From Paraliobacillus sp044383835 (GTDB lineage Bacteria; Bacillota; Bacilli; Bacillales; Amphibacillaceae), in contig NZ_JBISEP010000015.1 in the NCBI RefSeq assembly GCF_044383835.1, positions 1 to 63,382 on the forward strand: a stretch of DNA of 63,382 nt. The letters are read 5' to 3'. A program made the position numbers and the translations under genes. Numbering within the stretch: position 1 is the first letter of the stretch; each line of letters starts with the position of its first letter. Below are positions 1 through 7,826 of the stretch, piece after piece. The notes under the pieces are model-generated. The model was not told where the DNA came from. It did not search any database and worked only from the letters and a program-made list of their open reading frames with translations.

Positions 1-222
1 AATCGGGTTTATCGTTCACTCGTGGTCAGAAAATTAGGCGATGTGTTCGATAAATCGGGTTTATCGTTCACTCGTAGTCAGAAAATTGGGCGATGTGTTC
101 GATAAATCGGGTTTATCGTTCACTCGTGGTCAGAAAATTAGGCGATGTGTTCGATAAATCGGGTTTATCGTTCACTCGTAGCAAGAAAATCTGTTGAAAT
201 GTTCGATAAAACGGATTTATCC
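1..222. repeat. 52-bp tandem direct repeats
   Basis: Four head-to-tail units of exactly 52 bp begin at 1, 53, 105 and 157, with a partial fifth from 209 to about 222. Units 1 and 3 are identical; unit 2 differs at two sites; unit 4 is diverged in its second half. Each unit starts AATCGGGTTTATCG and ends GTGTTCGATA. The array runs off the left edge, so its full copy number is unknown. No coding frame is evident. Confidence 0.95.
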
Positions 223-282
223 AACATTTGTGAACATAAAACTAGTAAATATGTCTGTTAAACATTATTCACAAAATAGAAA

Positions 283-307
283 TGGTGGAGTGAAAATCAC
301 ACCACCA
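283..307 (-). terminator. rho-independent terminator after thrB
   Basis: The arms TGGTGGAGTG (283-292) and CACACCACCA (298-307) pair around a 5-base loop with one mismatch. Read on the minus strand the stem is followed by a T-rich tail (TTTCTATTTT), 22 bp past the thrB stop. Confidence 0.75.
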
Positions 308-328
308 CATTTAACACAGAATCTGATA

Positions 329-1216
329 TTATATTTCATTTACCGTTACTCCGTTATTTTCCACTTGCAACGTTAGCCATTGAAAAGCGGGATAGGCATT
401 TTTCCATTGTTCTAGCTTTTGATTAATTATCTCTTCATTTGCCAGCGCAATCATGGTTGGACCAGCTCCGCTTAAAAATACGCCATAAACATCTTCTTTT
501 ACAAGCTCCGTTAATGCATCATAATGAGGAATTAACGCTTTTCTGTAAGGCTGATGGAAACGATCCTTCTCCATCATTTCACCCAACAACTCCCAGTTCC
601 CTTGACAAATTGCAGCTACACTAACATTGGCCACACTACTAGCTTGTACACTTTCCTTATAAGAAAATGTTGCTGGCAGGACAGACCTTGCTTCGGTTGT
701 TTTTAATTCAAAAGAAGGGATAATCGCTAAAAAAATCAGATCATGAATTGGAACATGAATCCAATTTAATTCATTATCATAATGCCCAATGACGCACCCA
801 CCTAGTAAAGAAGGAGCAACATTATCAGGATGCCCTTCAACCGCTGTGGCAATCTCTAATTTTTGCTCTGTAGTTAAAGTTAGCTTTAACAGCACATTTG
901 CTAGTTCAATCCCAGCAACAATAGCGGTAGCACTACTTCCTAATCCTCTCGCTAAAGGAATATCGCTTGTCATCTTCACCCTACATGCCGGAACTTCATT
1001 GTACCCAAATTGATTGGCTACTTGAAAAGCAATTTGATATATTAAATTCGTTTTATCGGACGGAAGGTCATCCATTCCATCAGAGAGAGGAATGAATTCC
1101 CATTCCTCTGATAATTCAGCTTCTAAAGTTAAATATAAATTTAACGCTACACCGATTGAATCAAAGCCAGCCCCCAAATTTGCAGTGGTTGCTGGCACAC
1201 GAATCACCCAACTCAT
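329..1216 (-). CDS. thrB: homoserine kinase
   Basis: Phosphorylates L-homoserine with ATP to O-phosphohomoserine, the substrate of the threonine synthase encoded just upstream. The 295-residue protein has GHMP-kinase features: an N-terminal PATTANLGAGFDS motif and the phosphate-binding loop PLARGLGSSA around residue 90, plus a C-terminal GAGPT motif. It is the last gene of hom-thrC-thrB; its ATG overlaps the thrC stop by 4 bases, which suggests translational coupling. Length is normal for the family. Cytosolic. Confidence 0.96.
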   Translation of the reverse strand: MSWVIRVPATTANLGAGFDSIGVALNLYLTLEAELSEEWEFIPLSDGMDDLPSDKTNLIYQIAFQVANQFGYNEVPACRVKMTSDIPLARGLGSSATAIVAGIELANVLLKLTLTTEQKLEIATAVEGHPDNVAPSLLGGCVIGHYDNELNWIHVPIHDLIFLAIIPSFELKTTEARSVLPATFSYKESVQASSVANVSVAAICQGNWELLGEMMEKDRFHQPYRKALIPHYDALTELVKEDVYGVFLSGAGPTMIALANEEIINQKLEQWKNAYPAFQWLTLQVENNGVTVNEI

Positions 1217-2274
1217 ACAGATACACTACCTAAGATTTCTTTCATTACTGTCTCTTCTTCATTGGGAAGGACTTTTGGCTTTATTGCACTATAATCAATC
1301 GCAGTATTTGGATCTTTCAATCCATTACCTGTAAGTACACAAACTACTTTTGATCCTTTTTTAACTTTGCCTTGTTCTAGTGCTTTGAATAAACCTGCTA
1401 CTGATGCATTAGATGCTGGCTCAGCAAATATTCCTTCATTTTCCGCCATCCATTGATAGGCTTCAATCATCTGTTCATCTGTTATTTCATCAATTGTTCC
1501 TCCAGATTCATCACGTGCAGCCACTGCTTGTTTCCAGCTAGCTGGATTACCAATGCGAATCGCAGTACCAATTGTTTCAGGATTTTCAAATACACGATCA
1601 TGTACAATCGCAGCTGCACCACTCGCTTCATACCCCATCATTTTAGGTGAGCCAGTATGTTTTTGTTCATGATACTCCTTAAATCCTTTCCAATAAGCAG
1701 TAATATTTCCCGCATTACCTACTGGAATAAACAAATACTCAGGCGCGCTACCTAATACGTCACATATTTCAAAGGCTGCTGTTTTCTGTCCTTCGATTCG
1801 ATGTGGATTGACAGAGTTCACTAAAGTAATTCCATCTTGTTCACCCAATTTGCGAACAATGCGTAATGCATCATCAAAATTTCCTTGAATCGAATAGATT
1901 TCAGCACCATACATGACTGCTTGCGCTAATTTTCCTTGTGCAATTTTACCTTCAGGAATAACAATGATACAACGTAAACCTGCACGTGCAGCATATGCAG
2001 CTGCTGATGCAGATGTATTTCCTGTTGATGCACAAATAACTGCTTTTGTACCATCTTCAATTGCTTTAGCCATCGCCATTACCATTCCACGGTCTTTAAA
2101 CGAGCCAGTTGGATTAATTCCTTCTACCTTGGCATATGCTTCTACATCATATTTTTCGGATAGATTTTCTAGCTTAATTAATGGTGTATTACCTTCATGT
2201 AATGTAAGTAATGGTGTCTCTTTTCCTACAGGTAAATGTGATTGATAATGTTTTAATAATCCTTCCCAAGCCAT
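1213..2274 (-). CDS. thrC: threonine synthase
   Basis: PLP enzyme converting O-phosphohomoserine to threonine. The 353-residue protein carries the PLP-lysine motif GSFKDRGM near residue 60, an ASTGNTSAS phosphate loop and a C-terminal CVLTGNGLKDP segment. Its ribosome binding site (GGGGAGGA) lies inside the last codons of hom, three bases upstream of the ATG being intergenic, so translation is probably coupled to hom. Middle gene of the threonine operon. Confidence 0.96.
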   Translation of the reverse strand: MAWEGLLKHYQSHLPVGKETPLLTLHEGNTPLIKLENLSEKYDVEAYAKVEGINPTGSFKDRGMVMAMAKAIEDGTKAVICASTGNTSASAAAYAARAGLRCIIVIPEGKIAQGKLAQAVMYGAEIYSIQGNFDDALRIVRKLGEQDGITLVNSVNPHRIEGQKTAAFEICDVLGSAPEYLFIPVGNAGNITAYWKGFKEYHEQKHTGSPKMMGYEASGAAAIVHDRVFENPETIGTAIRIGNPASWKQAVAARDESGGTIDEITDEQMIEAYQWMAENEGIFAEPASNASVAGLFKALEQGKVKKGSKVVCVLTGNGLKDPNTAIDYSAIKPKVLPNEEETVMKEILGSVSV

Positions 2275-2277
2275 TTT

Positions 2278-3570
2278 TTATTCCTCCCCATCTACTCGAT
2301 AATGGCTAATTAAACGTTTAACAACACCTAATCCTTCTAATTTTGCCATACTCTTTAATAATTGCTCTCTACTAATTTTGTGTGTAACCATTACAATTTC
2401 TGCCGTTTTCTCTTGATCACCCGGTAATTGAAGAATTTTCGCAAAACTAACCTCATGATCAGAGAATACATTCGTTATTTCTTGAAATGCACCAGCCTGA
2501 TCATCTACATCTAAGCGAATAAAATGACGCGAATATTTTTCTTTGTCTTCTTTTAATTGACGATCGAATTGTGGATCGACATGTGCATTACCACTAATTC
2601 CTAATCTGATATTTTTAACCACTTCCATTAAATCTGATACTACTGCTGTCGCTGTTGGTAAGCTGCCGGCACCAGGTCCATAAAACATCGTTTCTCCAAC
2701 CGCTTCACCGTATACATATACCGCATTAAATTCATTTTTCACTAGTGCTAAAGGGTGATCTTTAGGCAATAAAGTCGGCTCTACAGTAACCTCTGCCTTT
2801 CCATCACTCATTGAAGCAATCCCAATTAATTTAATCGTATATCCAAGGCTGTCAGCGAAACTAATATCTTCTTGCGTAATATTTCGTATACCTGAAACAT
2901 CGACATCTTCTAAATGAAGTTCCATTTTAAAAGCTAAATTTGCAAGCAATGTCATCTTTCTTGCCGCATCTAATCCGTCTACATCAGCAGATGGGTCTGC
3001 TTCAGCAAAACCTAAGTCTTGCGCTTCTTTTAATACTTCTTCATAAGCAAGTCCTTCATCAGACATTTTAGTCATCATATAGTTTGTTGTCCCATTGACA
3101 ATACCCATTATTTTTTGAATATGGTCAGATGCCAATCCATCTGATAATGAACGAAGAATAGGTATTCCACCTGCTACACTCGCATCATAAAGAATATCGC
3201 AGTTGTTTTTCTTAGCTAATCGTAACAACTTTTGTCCATGTACAGCCATAAGGTCTTTGTTAGCTGTGACAATATGTTTTTTATTCTCTAATGCTCGTTC
3301 TAATAATTTATTCGTATCTTCAATACCGCCCATTACTTCAATAATGACGTCAATATTTCTGTGATCGACCAGTTCTTTTGGATCACTCGTTAACCAATCT
3401 CGTTTAATAACAACATCTCGTTTTTTCTCCATATTGTTCACAAGCACTTTAGTAATCTCTATTTCGCAACCAAGCTTATGCTTAATATGTTCTTTATGGT
3501 CTTGTAGAATCTTAACTACACCCGTTCCAACTGTTCCTAGACCACATAAACCGACATGAATTTTTTCCAC
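2278..3570 (-). CDS. hom: homoserine dehydrogenase
   Basis: Reduces aspartate semialdehyde to homoserine with NAD(P)H, the branch point to threonine and methionine. The 430 residues show an N-terminal Rossmann motif (GLGTVGTGVVKIL), the dehydrogenase core with the ASVAGGIP segment, and a C-terminal ACT domain (about 350-425) that in this family binds the feedback inhibitor threonine. First gene of the operon, preceded by a strong GGGGGAGGCG ribosome binding site and a near-consensus promoter. Confidence 0.96.
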   Translation of the reverse strand: MEKIHVGLCGLGTVGTGVVKILQDHKEHIKHKLGCEIEITKVLVNNMEKKRDVVIKRDWLTSDPKELVDHRNIDVIIEVMGGIEDTNKLLERALENKKHIVTANKDLMAVHGQKLLRLAKKNNCDILYDASVAGGIPILRSLSDGLASDHIQKIMGIVNGTTNYMMTKMSDEGLAYEEVLKEAQDLGFAEADPSADVDGLDAARKMTLLANLAFKMELHLEDVDVSGIRNITQEDISFADSLGYTIKLIGIASMSDGKAEVTVEPTLLPKDHPLALVKNEFNAVYVYGEAVGETMFYGPGAGSLPTATAVVSDLMEVVKNIRLGISGNAHVDPQFDRQLKEDKEKYSRHFIRLDVDDQAGAFQEITNVFSDHEVSFAKILQLPGDQEKTAEIVMVTHKISREQLLKSMAKLEGLGVVKRLISHYRVDGEE

Positions 3571-3625
3571 AAAGAACGCCTCCCCCTGTTTTCTTTAAAA
3601 ACACATTTGTTTATCTATAGTGGAC

Positions 3626-3654
3626 ATTATACCTTCCCTGTGTCACTTATTCAA
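3626..3654 (-). promoter_or_regulatory. sigma-A promoter of the hom-thrC-thrB operon
   Basis: On the minus strand TTGAAT (3654-3649) and TATAAT (3631-3626) are separated by 17 bp, about 56 bp before the hom start. The leader is too short for a T-box, so no RNA-based threonine control is visible. Confidence 0.8.
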
Positions 3655-3688
3655 GAAGCAATTACCTAAAATTTCTGAAAAAATAAAA

Positions 3689-4651
3689 TTACCAATCTAA
3701 TTCATATATTTGATTCTTAAAAGGATCTATTCTATTATTTTGAAAAAATGATTTAAGATGTGTTTCATAGTTGTGTTGATTATCTAATAATTTTCGGTAA
3801 GCAAAGTACGTTTCTTCGCTATTTGATTCTTCGATTGCCTGATCAATAAAATCAAATAAATGAATGGGGAGAATCAGACGAGCATACAACAAACGCCAGC
3901 TAAATATGGATAAAGGAGCTATATCTTCATATTTTTCCAAAAAGTGAACAACTTCTTTATGACCATCTTTTTTTAGAAAGTACGGTCGTATATATTCTGC
4001 TACATCTCTAACAGGATGATCGTATATAAATTGATTGGAAAGTATAAACGGCTGTTCCAATTGATTCGTATAGCGTTTAAATGCAATACATCCTTGATCA
4101 GATAAAGTAAATCTTGTTTCTAGATTTGATTCGTTTAAATATTGAATCGCATTTTCTGTTACGCCTATTATATATGGAAATGTATCAACAAGTAACCGCT
4201 GATATCGCGTAACAGGTCGAACTTGTAGTTGTGATTGATAATATGCTTCATATAACTTGATTTTTTGCTCCCATAGGTTCTGCCACTCACCATAAGCGTT
4301 AGCATAGCTTGGTAAGTAAGCATAATTTTTTCCTATAGAATGAAATGTGGCCAATCTAGTCGGTGTATCTAGCGTTTCATAAGGGTGCTTCATTGCTTGT
4401 AATGCGATATAATTTTGATCATTTTCTTCAGAAATATATACCCCTTGTATATTTTTTATTGGTTTTGCAATCCTTAAATAATCTTGTTCAATTAAATGAT
4501 TCGCAAACCAACTTTGTTCCATGTGAACATGCTCTATGTCATCAGTAGGAATAATGAAATAGTAGTATCCTTCAACATAATAAGCCTGTCGATCACCAAC
4601 TTTTACTAAATCCCCATTAAAATATGGTACATATTGATGTATAATATCCAT
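3689..4651 (-). CDS. yutH: spore coat-associated protein YutH
   Basis: About 320 residues beginning MDIIHQYVPYF. An upstream in-frame ATG at 4690 exists, but the ATG at 4651 has an AAAGGAGC ribosome binding site seven bases away and is preferred. The sequence and its place directly upstream of hom match YutH of Bacilli, a CotS/YutH-type (kinase-fold-like) spore coat protein. No signal peptide or membrane segment is visible. Probably expressed in the mother cell during sporulation; I infer this from the family, since no sporulation promoter was identified. Confidence 0.8.
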   Translation of the reverse strand: MDIIHQYVPYFNGDLVKVGDRQAYYVEGYYYFIIPTDDIEHVHMEQSWFANHLIEQDYLRIAKPIKNIQGVYISEENDQNYIALQAMKHPYETLDTPTRLATFHSIGKNYAYLPSYANAYGEWQNLWEQKIKLYEAYYQSQLQVRPVTRYQRLLVDTFPYIIGVTENAIQYLNESNLETRFTLSDQGCIAFKRYTNQLEQPFILSNQFIYDHPVRDVAEYIRPYFLKKDGHKEVVHFLEKYEDIAPLSIFSWRLLYARLILPIHLFDFIDQAIEESNSEETYFAYRKLLDNQHNYETHLKSFFQNNRIDPFKNQIYELDW

Positions 4652-4783
4652 TATACACGCTCCTTTCTGATGGTATACTTTACGTATCAACTCTTTAGAA
4701 AAGAACCGTTTCTATTTGTTTGAATTAACTGTAGAAGGGTATAGTAAAGGTAAAAGTTTGTAAATGGATGGTGGGATAATATT

Positions 4784-5299
4784 ATGATGAAACAAAGATC
4801 ACGAACAGCATTAGAACAAAAAGCAAGAGATTGGCTATATGAACGTGGTGTAACCATTGAGGATATTGGTGAGCTCGTTTACTATTTGCAAAGTAAATAT
4901 CATGACGATTTAACAATGGAGAATTGTATGTACAATGTGGAAAAAGTGTTAGGTAAGCGTGAAGTACAAAATGCCATTTTGACTGGAATTCAATTGGATA
5001 TTCTTGCAGAAAAGAAGCAGCTTGCTTCACCATTACAAGAAACCATTGAAGTAGATGAAAGCTTATATGGTGTTGATGAAATCATTGCTTTTTCTATAGT
5101 CAATGTTTATGGTTCCATTGGGTTTACAAACTATGGATACATTGATAAGCAAAAACCAGGTATTTTAAAGAAATTAAATGATAAATCAACTGGGCAATGT
5201 CATACTTTCTTGGATGATATAGTAGGAGCTATTGCCGCAGCTGCTTCTAGTCGTCTAGCACATAGTGTCGCAGAGGATGAAGATTTAGATGAAGAATAA
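4784..5299 (+). CDS. yutG: phosphatidylglycerophosphatase A-related protein YutG
   Basis: A 171-residue protein of the PgpA family in its short, soluble Gram-positive form. The core has the DEIIAFSIVNVYGSIGFTNYGY segment (residues about 97-118) and a C-terminal FLDDIVGAIAAAA helix with the conserved acidic pair. Adjacent ATGs at 4784 and 4787 follow a GGTGGGA site. Divergent from yutH as in B. subtilis. It probably acts in phospholipid metabolism, but the physiological role of this branch is uncertain. It ends in an acidic tail. Confidence 0.8.
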   Translation: MMKQRSRTALEQKARDWLYERGVTIEDIGELVYYLQSKYHDDLTMENCMYNVEKVLGKREVQNAILTGIQLDILAEKKQLASPLQETIEVDESLYGVDEIIAFSIVNVYGSIGFTNYGYIDKQKPGILKKLNDKSTGQCHTFLDDIVGAIAAAASSRLAHSVAEDEDLDEE

Positions 5300-5310
5300 A
5301 CATTTGGATA

Positions 5311-5347
5311 AAAAGAAACAGGTTATTAATGTATACCTGTTTCTTTT
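5311..5347. terminator. bidirectional terminator between yutG and flavodoxin
   Basis: AAAAGAAACAGGT (5311-5323) pairs perfectly with ACCTGTTTCTTTT (5335-5347); A- and T-tracts flank both sides. It serves the convergent yutG and flavodoxin genes and touches the flavodoxin stop codon. Confidence 0.85.
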
Positions 5348-5799
5348 TACTTCATACTATTTTCAATAAATGCCTCTGCAAACGATTCGCAAGTTTTAAT
5401 ATCTTCAATTTCTGGCGAGAGCTCAATTTTTAACGGAGAAACTACTAGGTTACCCTTTCGTTCTTGCACTAATTTTGCGAACGAATCAATTGCACCACCG
5501 TAATAAGTATACATGGAGTCACAAGAACCGAATAGACCAAACGTTATCCCAGTTAAATCAAGTTGTTCCAATTCATCATATAAATCCTCTGCTTCAAATG
5601 GAAGATCACCATCACCATCTGTATATGTACCAATTAGTACACCATCCGTATCAAACAACTGATCTATTTCAAACGCATCAAAACCAATTTGATATCGTTC
5701 CACTTTTATTCCTTGTTTTTCAATATGTGACTCGATGATCTCAGCTATTTCTTCTGTATTTCCAGTCATGCTTGCATATAAAATGATTATACTTTTCAT
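5347..5799 (-). CDS. flavodoxin
   Basis: A 150-residue short-chain flavodoxin, an FMN-binding low-potential electron carrier. The FMN phosphate loop is visible at the N-terminus (ASMTGNTEEIAE, residues about 9-20), followed by GTYTDGDGDLP and GSCDSMYTYYGGA loops. Start supported by AAAGGGAGGG six bases before the ATG. The upstream promoter contains a Fur box, so the gene is expected to be induced when iron is scarce, replacing iron-sulfur ferredoxin. That fits the classical flavodoxin role. Confidence 0.93.
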   Translation of the reverse strand: MKSIIILYASMTGNTEEIAEIIESHIEKQGIKVERYQIGFDAFEIDQLFDTDGVLIGTYTDGDGDLPFEAEDLYDELEQLDLTGITFGLFGSCDSMYTYYGGAIDSFAKLVQERKGNLVVSPLKIELSPEIEDIKTCESFAEAFIENSMK

Positions 5800-6003
5800 A
5801 TTGAACCCTCCCTTTGATGCACTTATTTATTCTTTTCTTCACAAAAAACTCATAAAATGAAACACACTTTTTTTGAAAAAAATAACCGAAACATTTGTAA
5901 ATATATTTGTTTATTTTCTTTTCATCTATATGAAAACAAAGCATAGGTTGCTTCACTTATTTCATTGCCTTTCCCAATAAGTATTCACATATTGTTCTAC
6001 AAC

Positions 6004-6033
6004 ATTATAATTGATAATGATTTTCAATGTCAA
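6004..6033 (-). promoter_or_regulatory. Fur-box promoter of flavodoxin
   Basis: On the minus strand TTGACA (6033-6028) and TATAAT (6009-6004) are 18 bp apart, both perfect. The spacer carries TGATAATGATTTTCA (6012-6026, plus strand), a 14/15 match to the Bacillus 7-1-7 Fur site. Transcription would start near 5997, leaving a leader of roughly 195 nt before flavodoxin. Confidence 0.85.
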
Positions 6034-6209
6034 TTATAATGTAGTTAAATTAGTACAGTGGTGACATAGATCCTCTGTTATGCTGATCAATCATTTAAAA
6101 TTAGTAGAAAGACATAATAAAAAAGCAACTATTCACTGAAATATAACCTATTTTTCAAATCAATATAACAGCATTTTTTGAATGTTCTAAAAAAATTAAA
6201 ACACACCGA

Positions 6210-6485
6210 TTATTTATCGATGCGTTTCGCTATAAAATACGCACAACCAAAGTTACAGTACTCATATAAATAGTCTTCTACTGTACTAAATTTCGTATCA
6301 AAAGTCGCTTTGGGACTTTGATCATCATAAAATCCTTTTAACCGGAGTTGTTCATATCCCCAATCGCCTACAATAAAATCGTACTTTGTTAAAATATCAC
6401 TATATCGTTCTTCAAACGCTTTCTCATCAAAACCTGATTTGCTTTCTTCAATTATTTCGTATGTTCTTCCTTGCACTTCAATCAT
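6210..6485 (-). CDS. yutD: YutD family protein
   Basis: A 91-residue protein with the conserved YutD (DUF1027) core RYSDILTKYDFIVGDWGY followed by QLRLKGFYDD and a C-terminal YEYCNFGCAYFI segment with two cysteines. The molecular function of the family is not established. In B. subtilis the homologue sits in the same yut neighbourhood, close to lytH as here. The start ATG at 6485 has a GGAGAAG site seven bases upstream. Confidence 0.8.
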   Translation of the reverse strand: MIEVQGRTYEIIEESKSGFDEKAFEERYSDILTKYDFIVGDWGYEQLRLKGFYDDQSPKATFDTKFSTVEDYLYEYCNFGCAYFIAKRIDK

Positions 6486-6648
6486 ATACTACTCTTCTCC
6501 TTTAAAGCATCAAATGAGCAAATAATAAAGATGTATGTTCAATTAGTTTATCATAATTTAGATAAAAAAAACTAGATGAATAAGTAAAGTTGTATATTAA
6601 AACAATGAATATTATCGGATTATTTTACCATTTATTGTTTTTTTATTC

Positions 6649-6681
6649 TTGCACATACTAACATATATGTTAATTGTGCAA
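6649..6681. promoter_or_regulatory. two-part dyad directly before the lytH ribosome binding site
   Basis: TTGCAC (6649-6654) mirrors GTGCAA (6676-6681), and the 12-bp palindrome AACATATATGTT (6660-6671) lies between. The right arm touches the AAGGAGG ribosome binding site of lytH. It could be an operator or an RNA hairpin that masks the site; no binding protein is assigned. Confidence 0.5.
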
Positions 6682-6694
6682 GGAGGTCGGAACC

Positions 6695-7657
6695 ATGTTA
6701 AAGAAAACATTACTTATATTTTGTATCATTTTTCCTTTTTTTATTTCCCAGGTAATAGCTAATGATAAAGAGTCAGAAGCTATTGCAGCTAAATTAGCTT
6801 TATTTAAAAAAACAGCAGCCTTAACACAAATACCTTGGTATTACTTAGCTGCAATTAATCAATATGAATCCAATATTAAAAAAGACAAATCTGAGAACAA
6901 CTTAATTTCTATTGACATTCCAGAAACACTTTGGTTTGGCGTCACTAATCCTGATCATCTTTCAAACGCCGAAATAATAAGTGTCAATGAAGGAATTGGG
7001 CAAGACGGAGATGGTGATGGACTTGTTGAACGGACTAATGATGAAGATGTGCTTTACAGCATGGCCAAATGGATTGCACGTTATGGAACATCGAAACAAG
7101 ATATTAACATTGCATTATGGAATTACTATAACCGTGCACTTACTGTAAAATCTATTGAGCAAATCGCTCTTGTATACAATACTTTTGGCACAATTAATCT
7201 CGACGATAGTGATTTTCCAATTCCATTACAATATAACTATACTTACCGTAGCACATGGGGAGATGCACGAGGGTTTGGTGGTAGGAGGATTCATGAAGGA
7301 ACAGATATTTTCGCAAGTTATGGGACACCTGTAAAAGCTAGTAGATATGGGATTGTTGAAATTGTAGGTTGGAACCGATTTGGTGGTTGGCGAATCGGTA
7401 TCCGTGATATCTATAATACGTATCATTATTATGCACATTTGAATGGCTTTACAGATGGGTTAGCTGTTGGTGATGTAATTAAGCCAGGTGATGTAATAGG
7501 TTCTGTTGGTTCATCTGGCTATGGTCCACCTGGAACTTCGGGAAAATTCCCTCCACATTTGCATTACGGCATGTATAAAGACAACGGATATAGTGAATGG
7601 GCTTTTGACCCTTATCCACACTTAAAAAGGTGGGAGCAGCAAGCAAGAAACAAATAG
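6695..7657 (+). CDS. lytH: M23 family spore peptidoglycan endopeptidase LytH
   Basis: About 320 residues with an N-terminal signal peptide (MLKKTLLIFCIIFPFF), an N-terminal helical region, and a C-terminal M23 metallopeptidase domain from about residue 195. Zinc ligands are visible in HEGTD and HLHYG. It matches B. subtilis LytH (YunA), the L-Ala-D-Glu endopeptidase that shapes spore cortex, in length, architecture and neighbourhood (yutD, yunB, yunD nearby). Start chosen at 6695 because AAGGAGG lies eight bases upstream; an in-frame ATG at 6674 has no such site. Confidence 0.88.
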   Translation: MLKKTLLIFCIIFPFFISQVIANDKESEAIAAKLALFKKTAALTQIPWYYLAAINQYESNIKKDKSENNLISIDIPETLWFGVTNPDHLSNAEIISVNEGIGQDGDGDGLVERTNDEDVLYSMAKWIARYGTSKQDINIALWNYYNRALTVKSIEQIALVYNTFGTINLDDSDFPIPLQYNYTYRSTWGDARGFGGRRIHEGTDIFASYGTPVKASRYGIVEIVGWNRFGGWRIGIRDIYNTYHYYAHLNGFTDGLAVGDVIKPGDVIGSVGSSGYGPPGTSGKFPPHLHYGMYKDNGYSEWAFDPYPHLKRWEQQARNK

Positions 7658-7660
7658 AAA

Positions 7661-7699
7661 AGACTGGGACAAACGTTGTTGATCTACGTTTCCCAGTCT
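7661..7699. terminator. terminator between lytH and the NSS transporter pair
   Basis: AGACTGGGA (7661-7669) pairs with TCCCAGTCT (7691-7699), extended inward by AACGT/ACGTT. On the minus strand a TTTTCTATTT tail follows, so it ends the transporter operon; it can also act on lytH. Confidence 0.75.
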
Positions 7700-7708
7700 C
7701 TAATCAAT

Positions 7709-7807
7709 TTATTTTGATTTAATTATCGCATAGGTTATGCTAGCAGCTAATCCACCCCAAATAACAACCGCCCCTATGATAAACATTGCAATTGCTGAAA
7801 CTGACAT
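7709..7807 (-). CDS. MetS-like small subunit of an NSS amino-acid transporter
   Basis: A 32-residue single-span membrane peptide (MSVSAIAMFIIGAVVIWGG... ending IIKSK), missed by ordinary length cutoffs. It resembles the methionine/alanine importer small subunit (MetS) which is required with the NSS permease MetP in Corynebacterium. It lies 19 bp downstream of the NSS permease gene on the same strand, has an AAAGGATG ribosome binding site, and is followed by the operon terminator. The assignment rests on size, the hydrophobic pattern with conserved WGG, and gene context. Confidence 0.8.
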   Translation of the reverse strand: MSVSAIAMFIIGAVVIWGGLAASITYAIIKSK

Positions 7808-7826
7808 GTTTCACTCATCCTTTCAT

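Noticed and set aside
1..222. Possible CRISPR array from 52-bp repeats
   Set aside because: The units are contiguous and there are no unique spacers between them.
3571..3688. Threonine T-box or attenuator before hom
   Set aside because: The transcribed leader is only about 50 nt and shows no T-box specifier or hairpin.
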